This document shows, one piece after another, positions 26,554 through 36,644 of a DNA stretch of 64,000 nt. The number at the start of each line of letters is the position of its first letter. Position 1 is the first letter of the stretch. The DNA lies in the NCBI GenBank assembly GCA_030445275.1, contig JAUCSE010000021.1:62001-126000 (forward strand). The letters run 5' to 3'. The notes under the pieces are model-generated. The model was given only the letters and a program-made list of their open reading frames with translations. It had not been told where the DNA came from and ran no database searches. Both the position numbers and the translations under genes were made by a program. The stretch comes from Mucilaginibacter sp. (GTDB taxonomy: Bacteria; Bacteroidota; Bacteroidia; Sphingobacteriales; Sphingobacteriaceae).

Positions 26554-27312
26554 TTATATAAAGCGCTCACCATCAGTCGGAACAAAACATCTGCTCGCAA
26601 GATCTTGTGTTTTTAAAGCTTTTTTTATATCTGCCCGGCTTTCTTTGCCATGATTTACCGCATCCAGATGTACAATATAAACTTTGGCTTGGGGAGCGTA
26701 ATTACAAACGGTTATTATATCATCAATAGTCATTACTATGGCATCGCCGGTTATAAAGCGTGCCCCGCCGCCATTCAATACAATATGAGTTGGTTGGTAT
26801 TGATTAAGCGCTTTCTGTACTTCATCGCACCAAATGGTATCGCCGGCAATATAAAGGGTGTCCTGTTTGTATTTGATCACATAGCCTGAAACAATGCCCA
26901 TCTTTTTGCCAATCTCGCCGGTACCGTGCTGCCCTCCGGTACGGATAATTTGTATATCATTCCAGGTAAGCTCATTATCTATCGGAGTAACATTTGTAAA
27001 ACCTGCCTGGCGAATAACCTCCACATTTGAGGGCTGACAAAACAGCGTGATATCCTTGGGTAACAATTGCTGGGCGACAGTGTCCCAGTGGTCAAGGTGG
27101 ATGTGAGTGAGCAGTACCGCATCTGTTTTGGTGATAAGCTGTTGTAATTCGCTTTCAGTAACGGGCAGATCAATCAAGGGATTTTTTATGGAGTTACCGG
27201 TATTTTGAAAAGCATCATAGCTTCCTTTTGGTGCCAGCATCGGATCGATTAGTATGGTTTTACCATTAACGGTAAGCATTTGGGTAGCATTACGCAATAG
27301 TTGCAAGTTCAT
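26554..27312 (-). CDS. MBL-fold metallo-hydrolase (UlaG-like)
   Basis: Metallo-beta-lactamase-fold hydrolase (about 252 residues from the ATG at 27312, MNLQLLRNATQML). An upstream in-frame ATG at 27351 would add 13 residues and run into the regulatory region. The metal motif HxHxDH is THIHLDHWD at about 78-86. Other marks are KTILIDPML near 18, GQHGTG near 139, and YIAGDTIWCD with the bridging Asp. It resembles the lactonase/UlaG-type branch that turns over small esters or lactones; the substrate is not known. It diverges from an HxlR-type regulator with symmetric sites between them. Confidence 0.9.
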   Translation of the reverse strand: MNLQLLRNATQMLTVNGKTILIDPMLAPKGSYDAFQNTGNSIKNPLIDLPVTESELQQLITKTDAVLLTHIHLDHWDTVAQQLLPKDITLFCQPSNVEVIRQAGFTNVTPIDNELTWNDIQIIRTGGQHGTGEIGKKMGIVSGYVIKYKQDTLYIAGDTIWCDEVQKALNQYQPTHIVLNGGGARFITGDAIVMTIDDIITVCNYAPQAKVYIVHLDAVNHGKESRADIKKALKTQDLASRCFVPTDGERFI

Positions 27313-27371
27313 GGTGAAGCTATTAAATTTGATGCAGCAAAGATGAAGCAATCATTCCGCAACTTAAAGAA

Positions 27372-27409
27372 GGTTACCTTTCTGTAACCAGTTCACTATT
27401 TGGTAACCA
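27372..27409. promoter_or_regulatory. Candidate HxlR operator in the divergent promoter
   Basis: GGTTAC-6-GTAACC (27372-27389) forms an inverted repeat, and a third half-site GGTAACC (27402-27408) touches the ATG of the regulator gene. The sites lie between the MBL and HxlR genes, as expected for an autoregulated divergent pair. Confidence 0.6.
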
Positions 27410-27759
27410 TGAATTATACCCAGTTTAAACATTGCGGCCTGAATGTTACATTGACCATGCTGTCAGGCAAATGGAAGCCCATTATCCTGTACCATTTGTT
27501 TCATAACACAGAGATGCGCTTTACCGAGCTTTGGCGAATTATCCCGAAAGTGGCCAAGAAAGTACTGTTGGATCATCTGAAGCAAATGGAAGCTGATGGT
27601 TTGATCGTTCGGGAAGAAAGGCAAAGTTTTCCGCCAGAGGTATACTATCGTATATCTGAAAAAGGAAAAGCATTAGGGCCAGCGCTTTCAGCGCTGGAAA
27701 CCTGGGCCAATGTGCATGCCGCCGAAGAAGTTAAGCTGTTGCGGGAAGGGCGAAAGTAA
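27409..27759 (+). CDS. HxlR family winged-helix regulator
   Basis: Small DNA-binding protein (about 116 residues from ATG 27409, MNYTQFKHCGLNVTLTML). An in-frame TTG at 27400 lies inside the candidate operator and is less likely. The HxlR core is clear: GKWKPIILYHLFHNTEMRF, RIIPKVAKKVLLDHLKQMEADGLIVRE, and YRISEKGKALGPAL. The single Cys near residue 9 (FKHCGLN) is the position used for redox or electrophile sensing in some relatives. It is probably the repressor of the divergent MBL hydrolase gene and of itself. Confidence 0.92.
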   Translation: MNYTQFKHCGLNVTLTMLSGKWKPIILYHLFHNTEMRFTELWRIIPKVAKKVLLDHLKQMEADGLIVREERQSFPPEVYYRISEKGKALGPALSALETWANVHAAEEVKLLREGRK

Positions 27760-27801
27760 GTCATTGGAGGTATCCGGAAGAATCAATTTCTATAAAAAAA
27801 T

Positions 27802-27972
27802 TCTCATTTCGATAGAACTATGGGTGGCAAAGAGCAAGGGAGCGAAAGAGAAATCTTTTACGTACTGTAAGGCTGTAATTTCAAATTGCATAAGATTTCT
27901 CCCTGCGGTCGAGAGATAGTTTTTCGCTATCGCTCAAGAGATAGTTTCTCCTCGTACCTCGTTCGAAATGAC
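27802..27972. repeat. Palindromic repeat, family C, second copy
   Basis: GAAAGAGAAATCTTT, TAAGATTTCTCCCTGCGGTCGAG, TTTTTCGCTATCGCTCAAG and CTCGTACCTCGTTCGAAATGACA repeat the 26363 element. The left end (TCATTTCGATAGAAC) is diverged. The rest of the gap up to 28190 (about 220 bp) holds no gene and presumably the trehalase promoter; I see no clear -7 box. Confidence 0.75.
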
Positions 27973-28190
27973 AAACTTTCTGAGCTTTATTAAGTCTAAA
28001 GACCTGATCAGTTAATCAACCTCGCTGCAAACAGGGAAAGTCTTGCTGTATTTGCAGTAATGTGCATCACTTTTTAATCAACTGCATTGTTAAGCAATAG
28101 CTAACATGGTAAAGTGTTAATTATTTGTCGCCACAGGTATATTTTAAGCTTTTTATTTACCTTCATGGTTCCAATATATACTAACTGACC

Positions 28191-29756
28191 ATGAGAAAAT
28201 CACTTTTAACATTTATACTGTTATTTGTTTTTTTATTAGCTTATTCGCAAACTCTTACCCCAAGGCAATTATTTCCGGGTTTATTTGAGGCAGTTCAACT
28301 CACCAGTATATTTCCCGATAACAAAATATTTGTTGATGCGACCCCTAAACGTGCTCCGGAACTGATCATGAATGATTATAACGAGCAAAAAGATAAACCT
28401 GATTTTAATTTGAAGCAATTTGTAAGCGATAATTTTTTTATCCCCGGTACGCATAATGATGTTTTTAAGAGCGATGTATCAGCCGGTATCCGCAAACATA
28501 TTGATACCTTGTGGCAGGTGCTTTACCGCAGGCATGACACGGTTTCAAAATACTCCTCATTGCTGGCTCTGCCCCATGATTTTATAGTACCCGGTGGGCG
28601 TTTCCGTGAAACGTATTACTGGGATTCGTATTTTACCATGCTTGGCCTGCAGGAAAGTCATAAAACAAAGATCATGGAGGATATGATTGATAATTTTGCC
28701 TACCTGATTGATAAGTACGGCTTTATCCCTAATGGTACCCGTACCTATTACCTTACCCGATCGCAACCACCATTTTTTTCACTGATGCTTGACCTGCTGG
28801 CTAAGGATAATGGCGAAAAAGTATTAATAAAATATCAACCAGAGCTTTTAAAAGAGTATGCATTTTGGATGGATGGTGCCGGCAAATTAAAGGCAGGCCA
28901 GACTCACCGCATGGTGGTACGTATGCCCGGCGGCGAATTGCTGAACCGCTATTGGGACGATTCTGACAAACCACGCGAGGAATCATATAAGCAAGATGTT
29001 GAAGCGGCTAAAACAACCCAGCAAAAAACGAGTGATTTTTACCGTAACATTCGTGCCGCTGCTGAATCAGGCTGGGATTTTAGTACCCGCTGGTTTGATG
29101 AAACAGGCAAGCTGGCAACTATTCAAACCACCAGTATTATTCCGGTTGATCTGAACTGCCTGTTGTATCACCTGGAGTTATCCATAGCACGCTCATACCT
29201 GGTTGCAGGCAACGGAAGTCAATACCGTATTTATTTAACTAAAGCTCAACAACGTAAAAAAGCCATACAAAAATACAGCTGGAGCACTGATAAAGGCTGG
29301 TTTATGGATTATAATTGGAAACTAAATCATATTACCCCGCATCAAACCCTGGCTGGTATGTATGCGCTTGAACTTCAAATAGCAGATGCCAAACAGGCAG
29401 CTATTATGGCTAAGGCCCTCAAAATAAAGTTCTTTAAATCGGGCGGTTTGGTTACTACATTTAACCGGTCGGGCCAGCAGTGGGATAGTCCTAATGCCTG
29501 GGCTCCTTTACAATATATGGCCATTGATGGCTTAAATAAATATAAGCAAAATAGTTTGGCCAAATCCATTGCCGAGGCATGGATCCGCACTAATATTCGT
29601 GTTTTTGATGAGACGGGTAAGCTGATGGAAAAATATAATGTATTGGATACAGGAGCAAAGGCAGGGGGCGGTGAGTATCCGTTACAGGATGGCTTTGGCT
29701 GGACAAATGGTGTTTTACTTAACCTGCTGAACCATTACCAGGTTGATCAGTTATAA
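28191..29756 (+). CDS. treA: Periplasmic trehalase, GH37
   Basis: Exported alpha,alpha-trehalase (521 residues) that splits trehalose into two glucose molecules by inversion. The signal peptide is 1-20 (LLFVFLLAYSQ). Both family signatures are present: PGGRFRETYYWDSY at 134-147 and QWDSPNAWAP at 430-439. The likely general acid is Asp296 (ESGWDFSTRW). The likely base is Glu480 (MEKYNV), 50 residues after signature 2, the same distance I recall for the E. coli enzyme. The C-terminal GGGEYPLQDGFGWTNGV is typical. It lies just before a regulator and a SusC/SusD locus with a GH65 enzyme, so trehalose or related glucosides may be the locus substrate. Confidence 0.95.
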   Translation: MRKSLLTFILLFVFLLAYSQTLTPRQLFPGLFEAVQLTSIFPDNKIFVDATPKRAPELIMNDYNEQKDKPDFNLKQFVSDNFFIPGTHNDVFKSDVSAGIRKHIDTLWQVLYRRHDTVSKYSSLLALPHDFIVPGGRFRETYYWDSYFTMLGLQESHKTKIMEDMIDNFAYLIDKYGFIPNGTRTYYLTRSQPPFFSLMLDLLAKDNGEKVLIKYQPELLKEYAFWMDGAGKLKAGQTHRMVVRMPGGELLNRYWDDSDKPREESYKQDVEAAKTTQQKTSDFYRNIRAAAESGWDFSTRWFDETGKLATIQTTSIIPVDLNCLLYHLELSIARSYLVAGNGSQYRIYLTKAQQRKKAIQKYSWSTDKGWFMDYNWKLNHITPHQTLAGMYALELQIADAKQAAIMAKALKIKFFKSGGLVTTFNRSGQQWDSPNAWAPLQYMAIDGLNKYKQNSLAKSIAEAWIRTNIRVFDETGKLMEKYNVLDTGAKAGGGEYPLQDGFGWTNGVLLNLLNHYQVDQL

Positions 29757-29857
29757 TAAGCAACTATATTTTTTGCTGACATAATTAAAATACAATCCGG
29801 ATCTTTTTTAATAACCTTTAGCTACAATAGTATTTATTATCAGTTAATCGATTTACA

Positions 29858-31459
29858 ATGAGAATTTATATACCTATTTTATTTTTGATGATTTTTGTGA
29901 ATTCGGCTTTTGCATCTTCCAAAACTGACAGCCTGCTTACAGAACTGAAGCGTGAGTTGACAAGGAAGAAAGTTTACGATGATCAAAAAGAGGCCCATAT
30001 AAAAAAGCTGAAGGTATCCCTATCAGCGGTTTCATCAGCAAATTACAATGCACGTTATCAGCTTTGCAGTAATATATATGAAGAATATAAGGTATACCAG
30101 TTTGATTCGGCCTACGTGTATATCAATAAAATGCAAAACATAAGTAACATATTAAAAGATATACCGAAACAAAACGATTGTCAGATAAAACTAGGCTTCA
30201 TACTGCTTTCGGCCGGAATGTTCAAAGAAACGTTTGATTGTTTTAACAGTATTGATGTTAAGGTTTTAAATAATGATTCAAAAATTGAATACTATTCATT
30301 AAAAGCAAGGGCCTACTCAGATCTTGCCGATTATGATAACAATGATTATTATACCCAGCACAACAATGCTTTATCTATTAAATACCTTGATTCAACTATT
30401 GCGCTTTGTAAACCATACTCATATGATTGGCTACGGCATCAGGGCGACAGGCAGATAAGGGTTGGTGAAATACAAAAGCCTTCAGAATATTATAAACGTT
30501 TAATGAATAGCTCCCTAACCACTCATCAGCGGGCCATGATAGCTACAGGTCTTAGCTCTTTTTACAAAGAACCTTCGCAAATAGAACAACGGACCGATCT
30601 TTTGATAACTGGGGTTATCAATGATATCAGATCATCGACTAAAGAAACCCTGGCCAGCTTTGAGCTGGGCGATCTGCTGTACAGGGGGGGCAATATCATT
30701 GATGCTTATACTTTTATTGACCTGGCCATGAGCGATGCTGAGTATTATGGGGCCAGGCTCAGGAAAATAAAAATTGGTGCCTTATTGCCAGTTGTAGCTG
30801 CTAAGAAACTGGTTTTAATGGAAAATGAAAAAAACAAGTTCAGGGGGTATCTTTTATCAATAGGCGTTGTTTCTTTATTGGTGCTGCTCATTGTTTTTGT
30901 GATATTTAATCAGCTTAAACATTTAAAGGTTAAAGAAAAGATCATTGAAGAAAAGAACCTGCAATTAGAAAGTATCAACGAAAAGCTTATTGAGGATACC
31001 CGTATCAAGGAGGAATATATTGGCTACTTTTTTAATGTGATATCGGGATATATTTTAAAGCTCGAAAAGCTGAAACGAAATATCGACAGAAAGCTGATTG
31101 CCCGAAAGTATGAGGATATTCAACTGGTTGTTGATGAAATAAATATTAAAAAGGAACGGGACCTGCTGTTTTATACGTTTGATCATATATTCCTTAAAAT
31201 ATTCCCCAATTTTATTACTGTATTTAATTCATTATTTAAGCAGGACGATCAGATATGGCCTAAAGATCATGAAGTATTGAATACCGACCTGCGGATATTT
31301 GCATTGATCCGCATGGGTATCAATGATAATGAAACTATTGCCAATATCCTGGAATATTCTGTAAATACCATATACGTATATAAAATGCGTATCAAGGCAA
31401 AAGCAATACTTTCTGGTGATCAGTTTGATCAAAAAATAATGGCGATAAAAAGCAGCTGA
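29858..31459 (+). CDS. DUF6377-type membrane regulator with C-terminal HTH
   Basis: Predicted sensor-regulator (533 residues) of a Bacteroidota family I recognise as DUF6377-like. A signal peptide is at about 1-20. A helical, TPR-like exported domain (about 22-325) follows, with repeats such as YNARYQLCSNIYEEYKVYQFDSAYVYINKM. One membrane helix lies at about 330-350 and a coiled segment at about 355-380 (KEKIIEEKNLQLESINEKL). The cytoplasmic C-terminal part ends in a LuxR-like HTH at about 479-515 (LRIFALIRMGINDNETIANILEYSVNTIYVYKMRIKAKA). This layout fits a one-protein transmembrane regulator that senses a periplasmic ligand and controls the SusC/SusD operon 0.6 kb downstream (inference). 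Confidence 0.85.
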   Translation: MRIYIPILFLMIFVNSAFASSKTDSLLTELKRELTRKKVYDDQKEAHIKKLKVSLSAVSSANYNARYQLCSNIYEEYKVYQFDSAYVYINKMQNISNILKDIPKQNDCQIKLGFILLSAGMFKETFDCFNSIDVKVLNNDSKIEYYSLKARAYSDLADYDNNDYYTQHNNALSIKYLDSTIALCKPYSYDWLRHQGDRQIRVGEIQKPSEYYKRLMNSSLTTHQRAMIATGLSSFYKEPSQIEQRTDLLITGVINDIRSSTKETLASFELGDLLYRGGNIIDAYTFIDLAMSDAEYYGARLRKIKIGALLPVVAAKKLVLMENEKNKFRGYLLSIGVVSLLVLLIVFVIFNQLKHLKVKEKIIEEKNLQLESINEKLIEDTRIKEEYIGYFFNVISGYILKLEKLKRNIDRKLIARKYEDIQLVVDEINIKKERDLLFYTFDHIFLKIFPNFITVFNSLFKQDDQIWPKDHEVLNTDLRIFALIRMGINDNETIANILEYSVNTIYVYKMRIKAKAILSGDQFDQKIMAIKSS

Positions 31460-32072
31460 TATAACAAACAGCTTTAAGACCAAATACGATGATAATCATA
31501 TAGAGAAGCAATAAAAGCAGTTAAATTTAATTTATATTTTTTAGAGTAGTGTTTTTTTTATAATGCTGATTATCAATTATTTATATTTTAAAAATGCTTT
31601 ATTTTTTTATATTTTAAAAAAATAAATAGGTAATGCACTATTCTGCGTATTACTTTGTACTATACCATTTATAAATGAGGCGGGAGTAATTTATTTCGTT
31701 GGGATAAATGGCACTCAGAACGTGCATAATAATAAACCATAATAATTAAATTTTCTTGTAAGCGGCTATAATATTGCTGCCATAGCAAAGGATATTTTAT
31801 CCTTTTGTTTTAACTGTATTAGCTGCCAGACTTTGCTTTGGTGCCTATGCGTTATGGCTGTTTTTAGAAAATAAAACCAATTTGTGTATGATCACGAAAA
31901 TTACAAACGCCAATAGCCCTCCGTAGTAACTGTAATTATGTGATGAATTACATCATTTAATTAATCATCAGTATATTAAATTTACGAATACGTAATATTA
32001 TTTATAACTCATATGTATTTATAAATTAATAGTTATATTTAAAATAAACCAATTGACACTAAATCTAAATTT
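31460..32072. other. Long AT-rich intergenic region before susC
   Basis: No gene is visible in these 613 bp. TTATATTTTAAAAA occurs twice with a 26-bp period (31581-31594 and 31607-31620). TTACTTTG near 31651 is a near match to the -7 consensus. The region probably holds the promoter and regulator-binding sites of the following operon; this is inferred from position. Confidence 0.4.
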
Positions 32073-35066
32073 ATGCAGCTAAAAAATTTACTTAAGGTAT
32101 GCTGTCTTTCCTTTTTTTGCTTTTTTGTTGTGCCCGCAATGGCGCAAAACAAAGTAATAACAGGTAAAGTTACAGACTCAAACGATGGTACCCCTATGCC
32201 GGGTGTATCTATTGTTGCAAAAGGCTCAACCATTGGTACCAATACAAGTGCCAATGGCGACTTTAAACTCTCATTGCCCGCATCGGCAAATACAATTGTA
32301 GTATCATTTATTGGCTATGCCAAACAAGAAGTTGATATTACCGGAAAAACCACGGTAAATATTAAACTGGTTGGAAGCGCTACCAATTTGAGCGAAGTAC
32401 AGATTGTTAGCGTTGGTTACGGATCACAACGGAAAAAAGATTTGACCGGTGCAGTATCAAACATTTCGGCTAAAGACTTTAACCAGGGCGCCATTATCAA
32501 CCCGCTTGATCAGGTTCAGGGTAAAGTGGCGGGTTTGGTAATTACCCAGGGTGGCGGCGACCCTAACCAGTCGGCCTCAATACGTTTAAGGGGACAAACA
32601 TCCATCTCTGGTAACCAATCGCCATTATTTGTGGTTGATGGTATACCGCTGGATGATCCCACTCAGTTTCAAAATATTGCCCCGGCTGATATTGCCTCAT
32701 ATGATGTATTAAAAGATGCATCGGCCACAGCAATTTACGGTTCGCGTGGTGCAAACGGTGTTATCATTGTGAATACAAAAAAAGGTACAGCCGGTAAAAC
32801 TCAGGTTGATTATAACGGTTATGTAGGCTTTTCTAAGCAAAGTAAATACTGGGATTTGCTGAACACTGCCGAATACCTGGCCACACCAGAGGCAAAAGCC
32901 AATCCTCAAAAAGGGCAAGGTGAATCTGACGATGTGAATACTGATTGGCAGCGGGCTATTGTACGCACCGCGTTAACACATAGTAATAATCTGGCCATAT
33001 CTGGTGGCGCGAATGGATTTAACTATCGTGCTTCCTTAAACTTTCAAAATCAGGAGGGGATAATCCTCAATAGCGCTAAACAACAGCTTGGCTTACGTTT
33101 TTATGCTGAACAAAAAGCCCTGGATAATAAATTAGACATTCAGTTAGGTATATCAAACGTTAATACCAACCGTAGTTTAACAAATTATAGCGCTATTGGT
33201 TATGTATTTAACGCACTGCCAACTATACCTATCAAAAATGCCGATGGCTCATACAATGACTATGGCGCTGGTTATAACGCGTACAACCCCGTACTATATT
33301 TAACAAGTACCTATAATAGGCACAATGAATATTTAACCAATATAAATGCTAATATTAATTACAATATACTTCCTGAATTAAAAATTGGAGTAACGGGATC
33401 AACATCACGTAACAATGTTCAAACCCATTACTTTATTCCAAGCTTTAAGGCTCAGAACAGTAATAGCATGGCCGCTGATAGTAATTATAATAATAACTCG
33501 TACAAAGGCGATGTACACATCAATTATGATAAAGCCTTTGGAAAGCATAATGTATCAGTAACACTTGTTGGCGAGCATAGCGTATTTAACTATGACTACT
33601 TTTTTGCTGCTGCACAGCAGCTGCTTGTACCACAAAGTTTAGATAATGCACTGGGTTCAGGATTAATATTTCCTACGCCTGATTCCTATAAGGAACAATA
33701 TCAGCTTAGCTCACTTTTAGGTCGTGTAAATTATAATTACGATAATCGTTTTTACGCAACTGCTTCATTACGCCGTGACCAGTCAAGTAAATTTGGTGCC
33801 AATTACCAATCCGGTTATTTCCCATCATTTGATATAGCTTACCGTTTAAAACGCGATCTGGTTAATAATGTTGACTGGATAAATGATTTGAAATTACGGT
33901 TAGGTTATGGCCAGGTAGGTAACGCGAATGGTATTGGCGATTACAGTAGCTTAGCCCTTGTGGCCCCGGGTAAAAAGTATTATGATGGTTCGGGTTCGGG
34001 GTCTTATCCGGGTAGTTATTCACCCAATCAAAATGCTAATCCTTACTTAAAGTGGGAAACCAGGATTGGTAGGAACGTAGGTCTTGATTTTTCGTTGTTT
34101 AATGATCGTTTATCAGGCGATATCAACTATTACAATGACAGAACCAATAACCTGTTATTTGCCAATAGCGTACCAACGCCTCCAAACTTTGTTTCCACAA
34201 CCTTATCAAACGTGGGTGCTTTAACTAATAAAGGTTTAGAAATTGCACTTACAGGTCAAATTATAAAGGGTGAAGGCCTTAACTGGACAGCATCAGGAAA
34301 TATAAACTTTGTTAAAACCAGGATTGCCAATCTATCAGGTACCCTGACCGATGGTACATCAGTAAAAACAAGTTTTATTGAAGTGGGTTATGCACAGGGG
34401 CAAGGTTTAAGCTCAACAGCCATTACCCGTTTTGTTCCTGGATACGCTCCTTATGTATTTTATCTGCCGCATTATACAGGTGTTAATGCACAAGGTGTAG
34501 AACTGTTTGACGGTAAAACTGTAGCGGATTATCCTGGTCAGGCACCACCCAAGCATTATATAGATCCGAGCCCAAAGTTTAATTATGGTATCAACAACAG
34601 TTTTAATTACAAAAACTGGAACCTTAGTTTCTTCCTGCGTGGCGTTTACGGGCAAAAAATATTTAACAATACCCTGTTAGATTATGAAACTGTTACGCGC
34701 TTACCTACAACAAACACTACCCGTACCGCATTAACCAATGGTGTTACAAGTAACCCAACTCAATCAGACAGATGGTTGGAAAATGCATCATATTTAAGAT
34801 TAGATAATGCTTCGGTAGGTTATACCTTTAAACAAATTAAAGGTTTAAATACGCTAAGAGTATATGTAGCCGTAAATAACCTGTTTGTTATAACCAAATA
34901 TAGGGGCCTTGATCCGGAAGTTTCAACAGCAGGTGCCTCCAATGGCACCGGAAATCAGTCTGTTACTACCGGAAATCAATCGTATATTGATGCTGACTAT
35001 GGTGGTTATGCCTACTATCCAAAAACAAGAACTTTTACATTCGGTACCTCAGTTTCGTTTAAATAA
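32073..35066 (+). CDS. SusC/RagA family TonB-linked outer-membrane protein
   Basis: TonB-dependent importer (997 residues) without an STN domain, so it should not signal through a FecR protein. The signal peptide is at 1-25 (CCLSFFCFFVVPAMAQN). A carboxypeptidase-regulatory-like domain spans about 28-112 (ITGKVTDSNDGTPMPGVSIVAKGS). The SusC motif is LSEVQIVSVGYGSQRKKDLTGAVSNI. The plug contains SIRLRGQTSISGNQSPLFVVDGIP and KDASATAIYGSRGANGVIIV, and the barrel ends in FGTSVSFK. Susd-type partner gene follows after 29 bp. The downstream enzymes suggest it imports a small glucoside or mannoside. Confidence 0.96.
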   Translation: MQLKNLLKVCCLSFFCFFVVPAMAQNKVITGKVTDSNDGTPMPGVSIVAKGSTIGTNTSANGDFKLSLPASANTIVVSFIGYAKQEVDITGKTTVNIKLVGSATNLSEVQIVSVGYGSQRKKDLTGAVSNISAKDFNQGAIINPLDQVQGKVAGLVITQGGGDPNQSASIRLRGQTSISGNQSPLFVVDGIPLDDPTQFQNIAPADIASYDVLKDASATAIYGSRGANGVIIVNTKKGTAGKTQVDYNGYVGFSKQSKYWDLLNTAEYLATPEAKANPQKGQGESDDVNTDWQRAIVRTALTHSNNLAISGGANGFNYRASLNFQNQEGIILNSAKQQLGLRFYAEQKALDNKLDIQLGISNVNTNRSLTNYSAIGYVFNALPTIPIKNADGSYNDYGAGYNAYNPVLYLTSTYNRHNEYLTNINANINYNILPELKIGVTGSTSRNNVQTHYFIPSFKAQNSNSMAADSNYNNNSYKGDVHINYDKAFGKHNVSVTLVGEHSVFNYDYFFAAAQQLLVPQSLDNALGSGLIFPTPDSYKEQYQLSSLLGRVNYNYDNRFYATASLRRDQSSKFGANYQSGYFPSFDIAYRLKRDLVNNVDWINDLKLRLGYGQVGNANGIGDYSSLALVAPGKKYYDGSGSGSYPGSYSPNQNANPYLKWETRIGRNVGLDFSLFNDRLSGDINYYNDRTNNLLFANSVPTPPNFVSTTLSNVGALTNKGLEIALTGQIIKGEGLNWTASGNINFVKTRIANLSGTLTDGTSVKTSFIEVGYAQGQGLSSTAITRFVPGYAPYVFYLPHYTGVNAQGVELFDGKTVADYPGQAPPKHYIDPSPKFNYGINNSFNYKNWNLSFFLRGVYGQKIFNNTLLDYETVTRLPTTNTTRTALTNGVTSNPTQSDRWLENASYLRLDNASVGYTFKQIKGLNTLRVYVAVNNLFVITKYRGLDPEVSTAGASNGTGNQSVTTGNQSYIDADYGGYAYYPKTRTFTFGTSVSFK

Positions 35067-35095
35067 TAACTGTTTGTAAATCAAATTTTAAAGAG

Positions 35096-36619
35096 ATGAA
35101 AAATAAGAAAATATTAAGTCTGACCTTACTTTTGGCAGCAGGCAGTTTTATCACCCTATCGTGTAAAAAGCTTCCTCAAAATACGTACACCGTTGTACCG
35201 GTTGATCAGTTTTATCAAACGCCCCAGCAAATAAATGCGGGTATAGTTGCCCCTCCGTACACTGCTTTAACGCCATTGCAAACAGAAAACGTTTTTCAGT
35301 TATTGGAAGTTTCAACTGATGAAATGGTGATACCCATACGTGGTAATGACTGGTATGATGGCGGTGTGCATACCCAGCTGTGGACACACAATGTTGCTAC
35401 TGATAACTCCAATATTAATGGCGGCTGGACTGATCTGAGCGCTGGTATAACTAAATGTAATTTTAGCATAAGCATTTTAAATAGCCTTACCAATAAGCCG
35501 TCAAATGCGGCTGCTATTACTGCAGAAATAAGTGTTTTAAGAGATTATTATCTGTTTTTAATGACTGATCTTTTTGGCAATATACCATTGATAACATCAT
35601 ACGCTGCCAATGCAAGCTTAGCCCCGGTTTCAAGGGCTGATGTATATGCTTACTTAGAAGCTGATCTGTTGAAGAACATACCCTTGTTATCAACTGATAA
35701 TTCTACAGGAAATACAGCAATATACGGGCACTTTAATCAATGGGCCGGTTATATGCTGCTTACCAAATTATATTTAAATGCACAGGTATACACAGGTACA
35801 GCACACTGGGATAAAGCTTTAACCTATGCTAATATGGTTATTAACTCCAATAAATATAGTTTACAGCCAAACTTCCTGGATAACTTTACTTACAGCAATC
35901 GTGGTTCTGTCGAAAACATATTCTGTATCCCTTTTAACTACCCGCTTATTAAAGGTAATGTGATTCAAATGTATACACTGAATTATAATAACAATTTAAC
36001 ATTTGGTTTGACAGCTCAGCCTTATAATGGTTTTTGTACACCTACAGCATTTTACCGTACGTTTACGGATGCTGATAAACGTAAAAAAATGTGGTTGGTT
36101 GGTCAGCAATATACAGCAACAGGGGCGGCTATGCCTGGTGTAGTATTAAGCCAATATGTTAATGAGTTGAGTAACCCTGCCGATAGTTTTAAATATGCAG
36201 GTGCACGCAGCGTAAAATATCAACCACAACCAGGTACCGGTAGTGATGGTACAAGTAACGATGGTGTACGTTTTCGCTTAGCGGATGCCTATATGATGGC
36301 CGCCGAAGCTCAATTACATCTGGGCGATGTTAGCGGAGCCCTGGCCAACGTAAATAAGATCAGAGCAAGAGCTGGTGTACCCAATTTAACCAGTTTAACC
36401 TATGACGATCTGTTGGCTGAACGTGGCCGGGAATTTGCCTGGGAAGCCTGGAGAAGAAATGACCTGATCAGATTTGAAGTAGCAACCGGTACAAAATATT
36501 ATACTGGCGCACGCGCACCAGGTAAATCACAGGATGCAGACACTCATACATTCCTATTTCCAATACCTTTACCACAGATCAATACTAACCCCTTGTTAAA
36601 ACAAAATCCGGGTTATTGA
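35096..36619 (+). CDS. SusD/RagB family nutrient-binding lipoprotein
   Basis: Surface partner of the SusC barrel (507 residues). The signal peptide ends in a lipobox (FITLSCKKLPQ). SusD-type segments include AEISVLRDYYLFLMTDLFGNIPLIT near 150, GYMLLTKLYLNAQVYTG near 220, LADAYMMAAEAQLHLGDVSGALANVNKIRARAGV, then LAERGREFAWEAWRRNDLIRF and the family ending LLKQNPGY. It is co-directional and 29 bp from susC. A perfect hairpin follows its stop codon. Confidence 0.96.
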   Translation: MKNKKILSLTLLLAAGSFITLSCKKLPQNTYTVVPVDQFYQTPQQINAGIVAPPYTALTPLQTENVFQLLEVSTDEMVIPIRGNDWYDGGVHTQLWTHNVATDNSNINGGWTDLSAGITKCNFSISILNSLTNKPSNAAAITAEISVLRDYYLFLMTDLFGNIPLITSYAANASLAPVSRADVYAYLEADLLKNIPLLSTDNSTGNTAIYGHFNQWAGYMLLTKLYLNAQVYTGTAHWDKALTYANMVINSNKYSLQPNFLDNFTYSNRGSVENIFCIPFNYPLIKGNVIQMYTLNYNNNLTFGLTAQPYNGFCTPTAFYRTFTDADKRKKMWLVGQQYTATGAAMPGVVLSQYVNELSNPADSFKYAGARSVKYQPQPGTGSDGTSNDGVRFRLADAYMMAAEAQLHLGDVSGALANVNKIRARAGVPNLTSLTYDDLLAERGREFAWEAWRRNDLIRFEVATGTKYYTGARAPGKSQDADTHTFLFPIPLPQINTNPLLKQNPGY

Positions 36620-36644
36620 TCAATTGTTTGATTATCCCAATTAT

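Noticed and set aside
27710..27919. Plus-strand frame of 69 codons after the HxlR gene
   Set aside because: It overlaps the HxlR gene in another frame and runs into the family C repeat.
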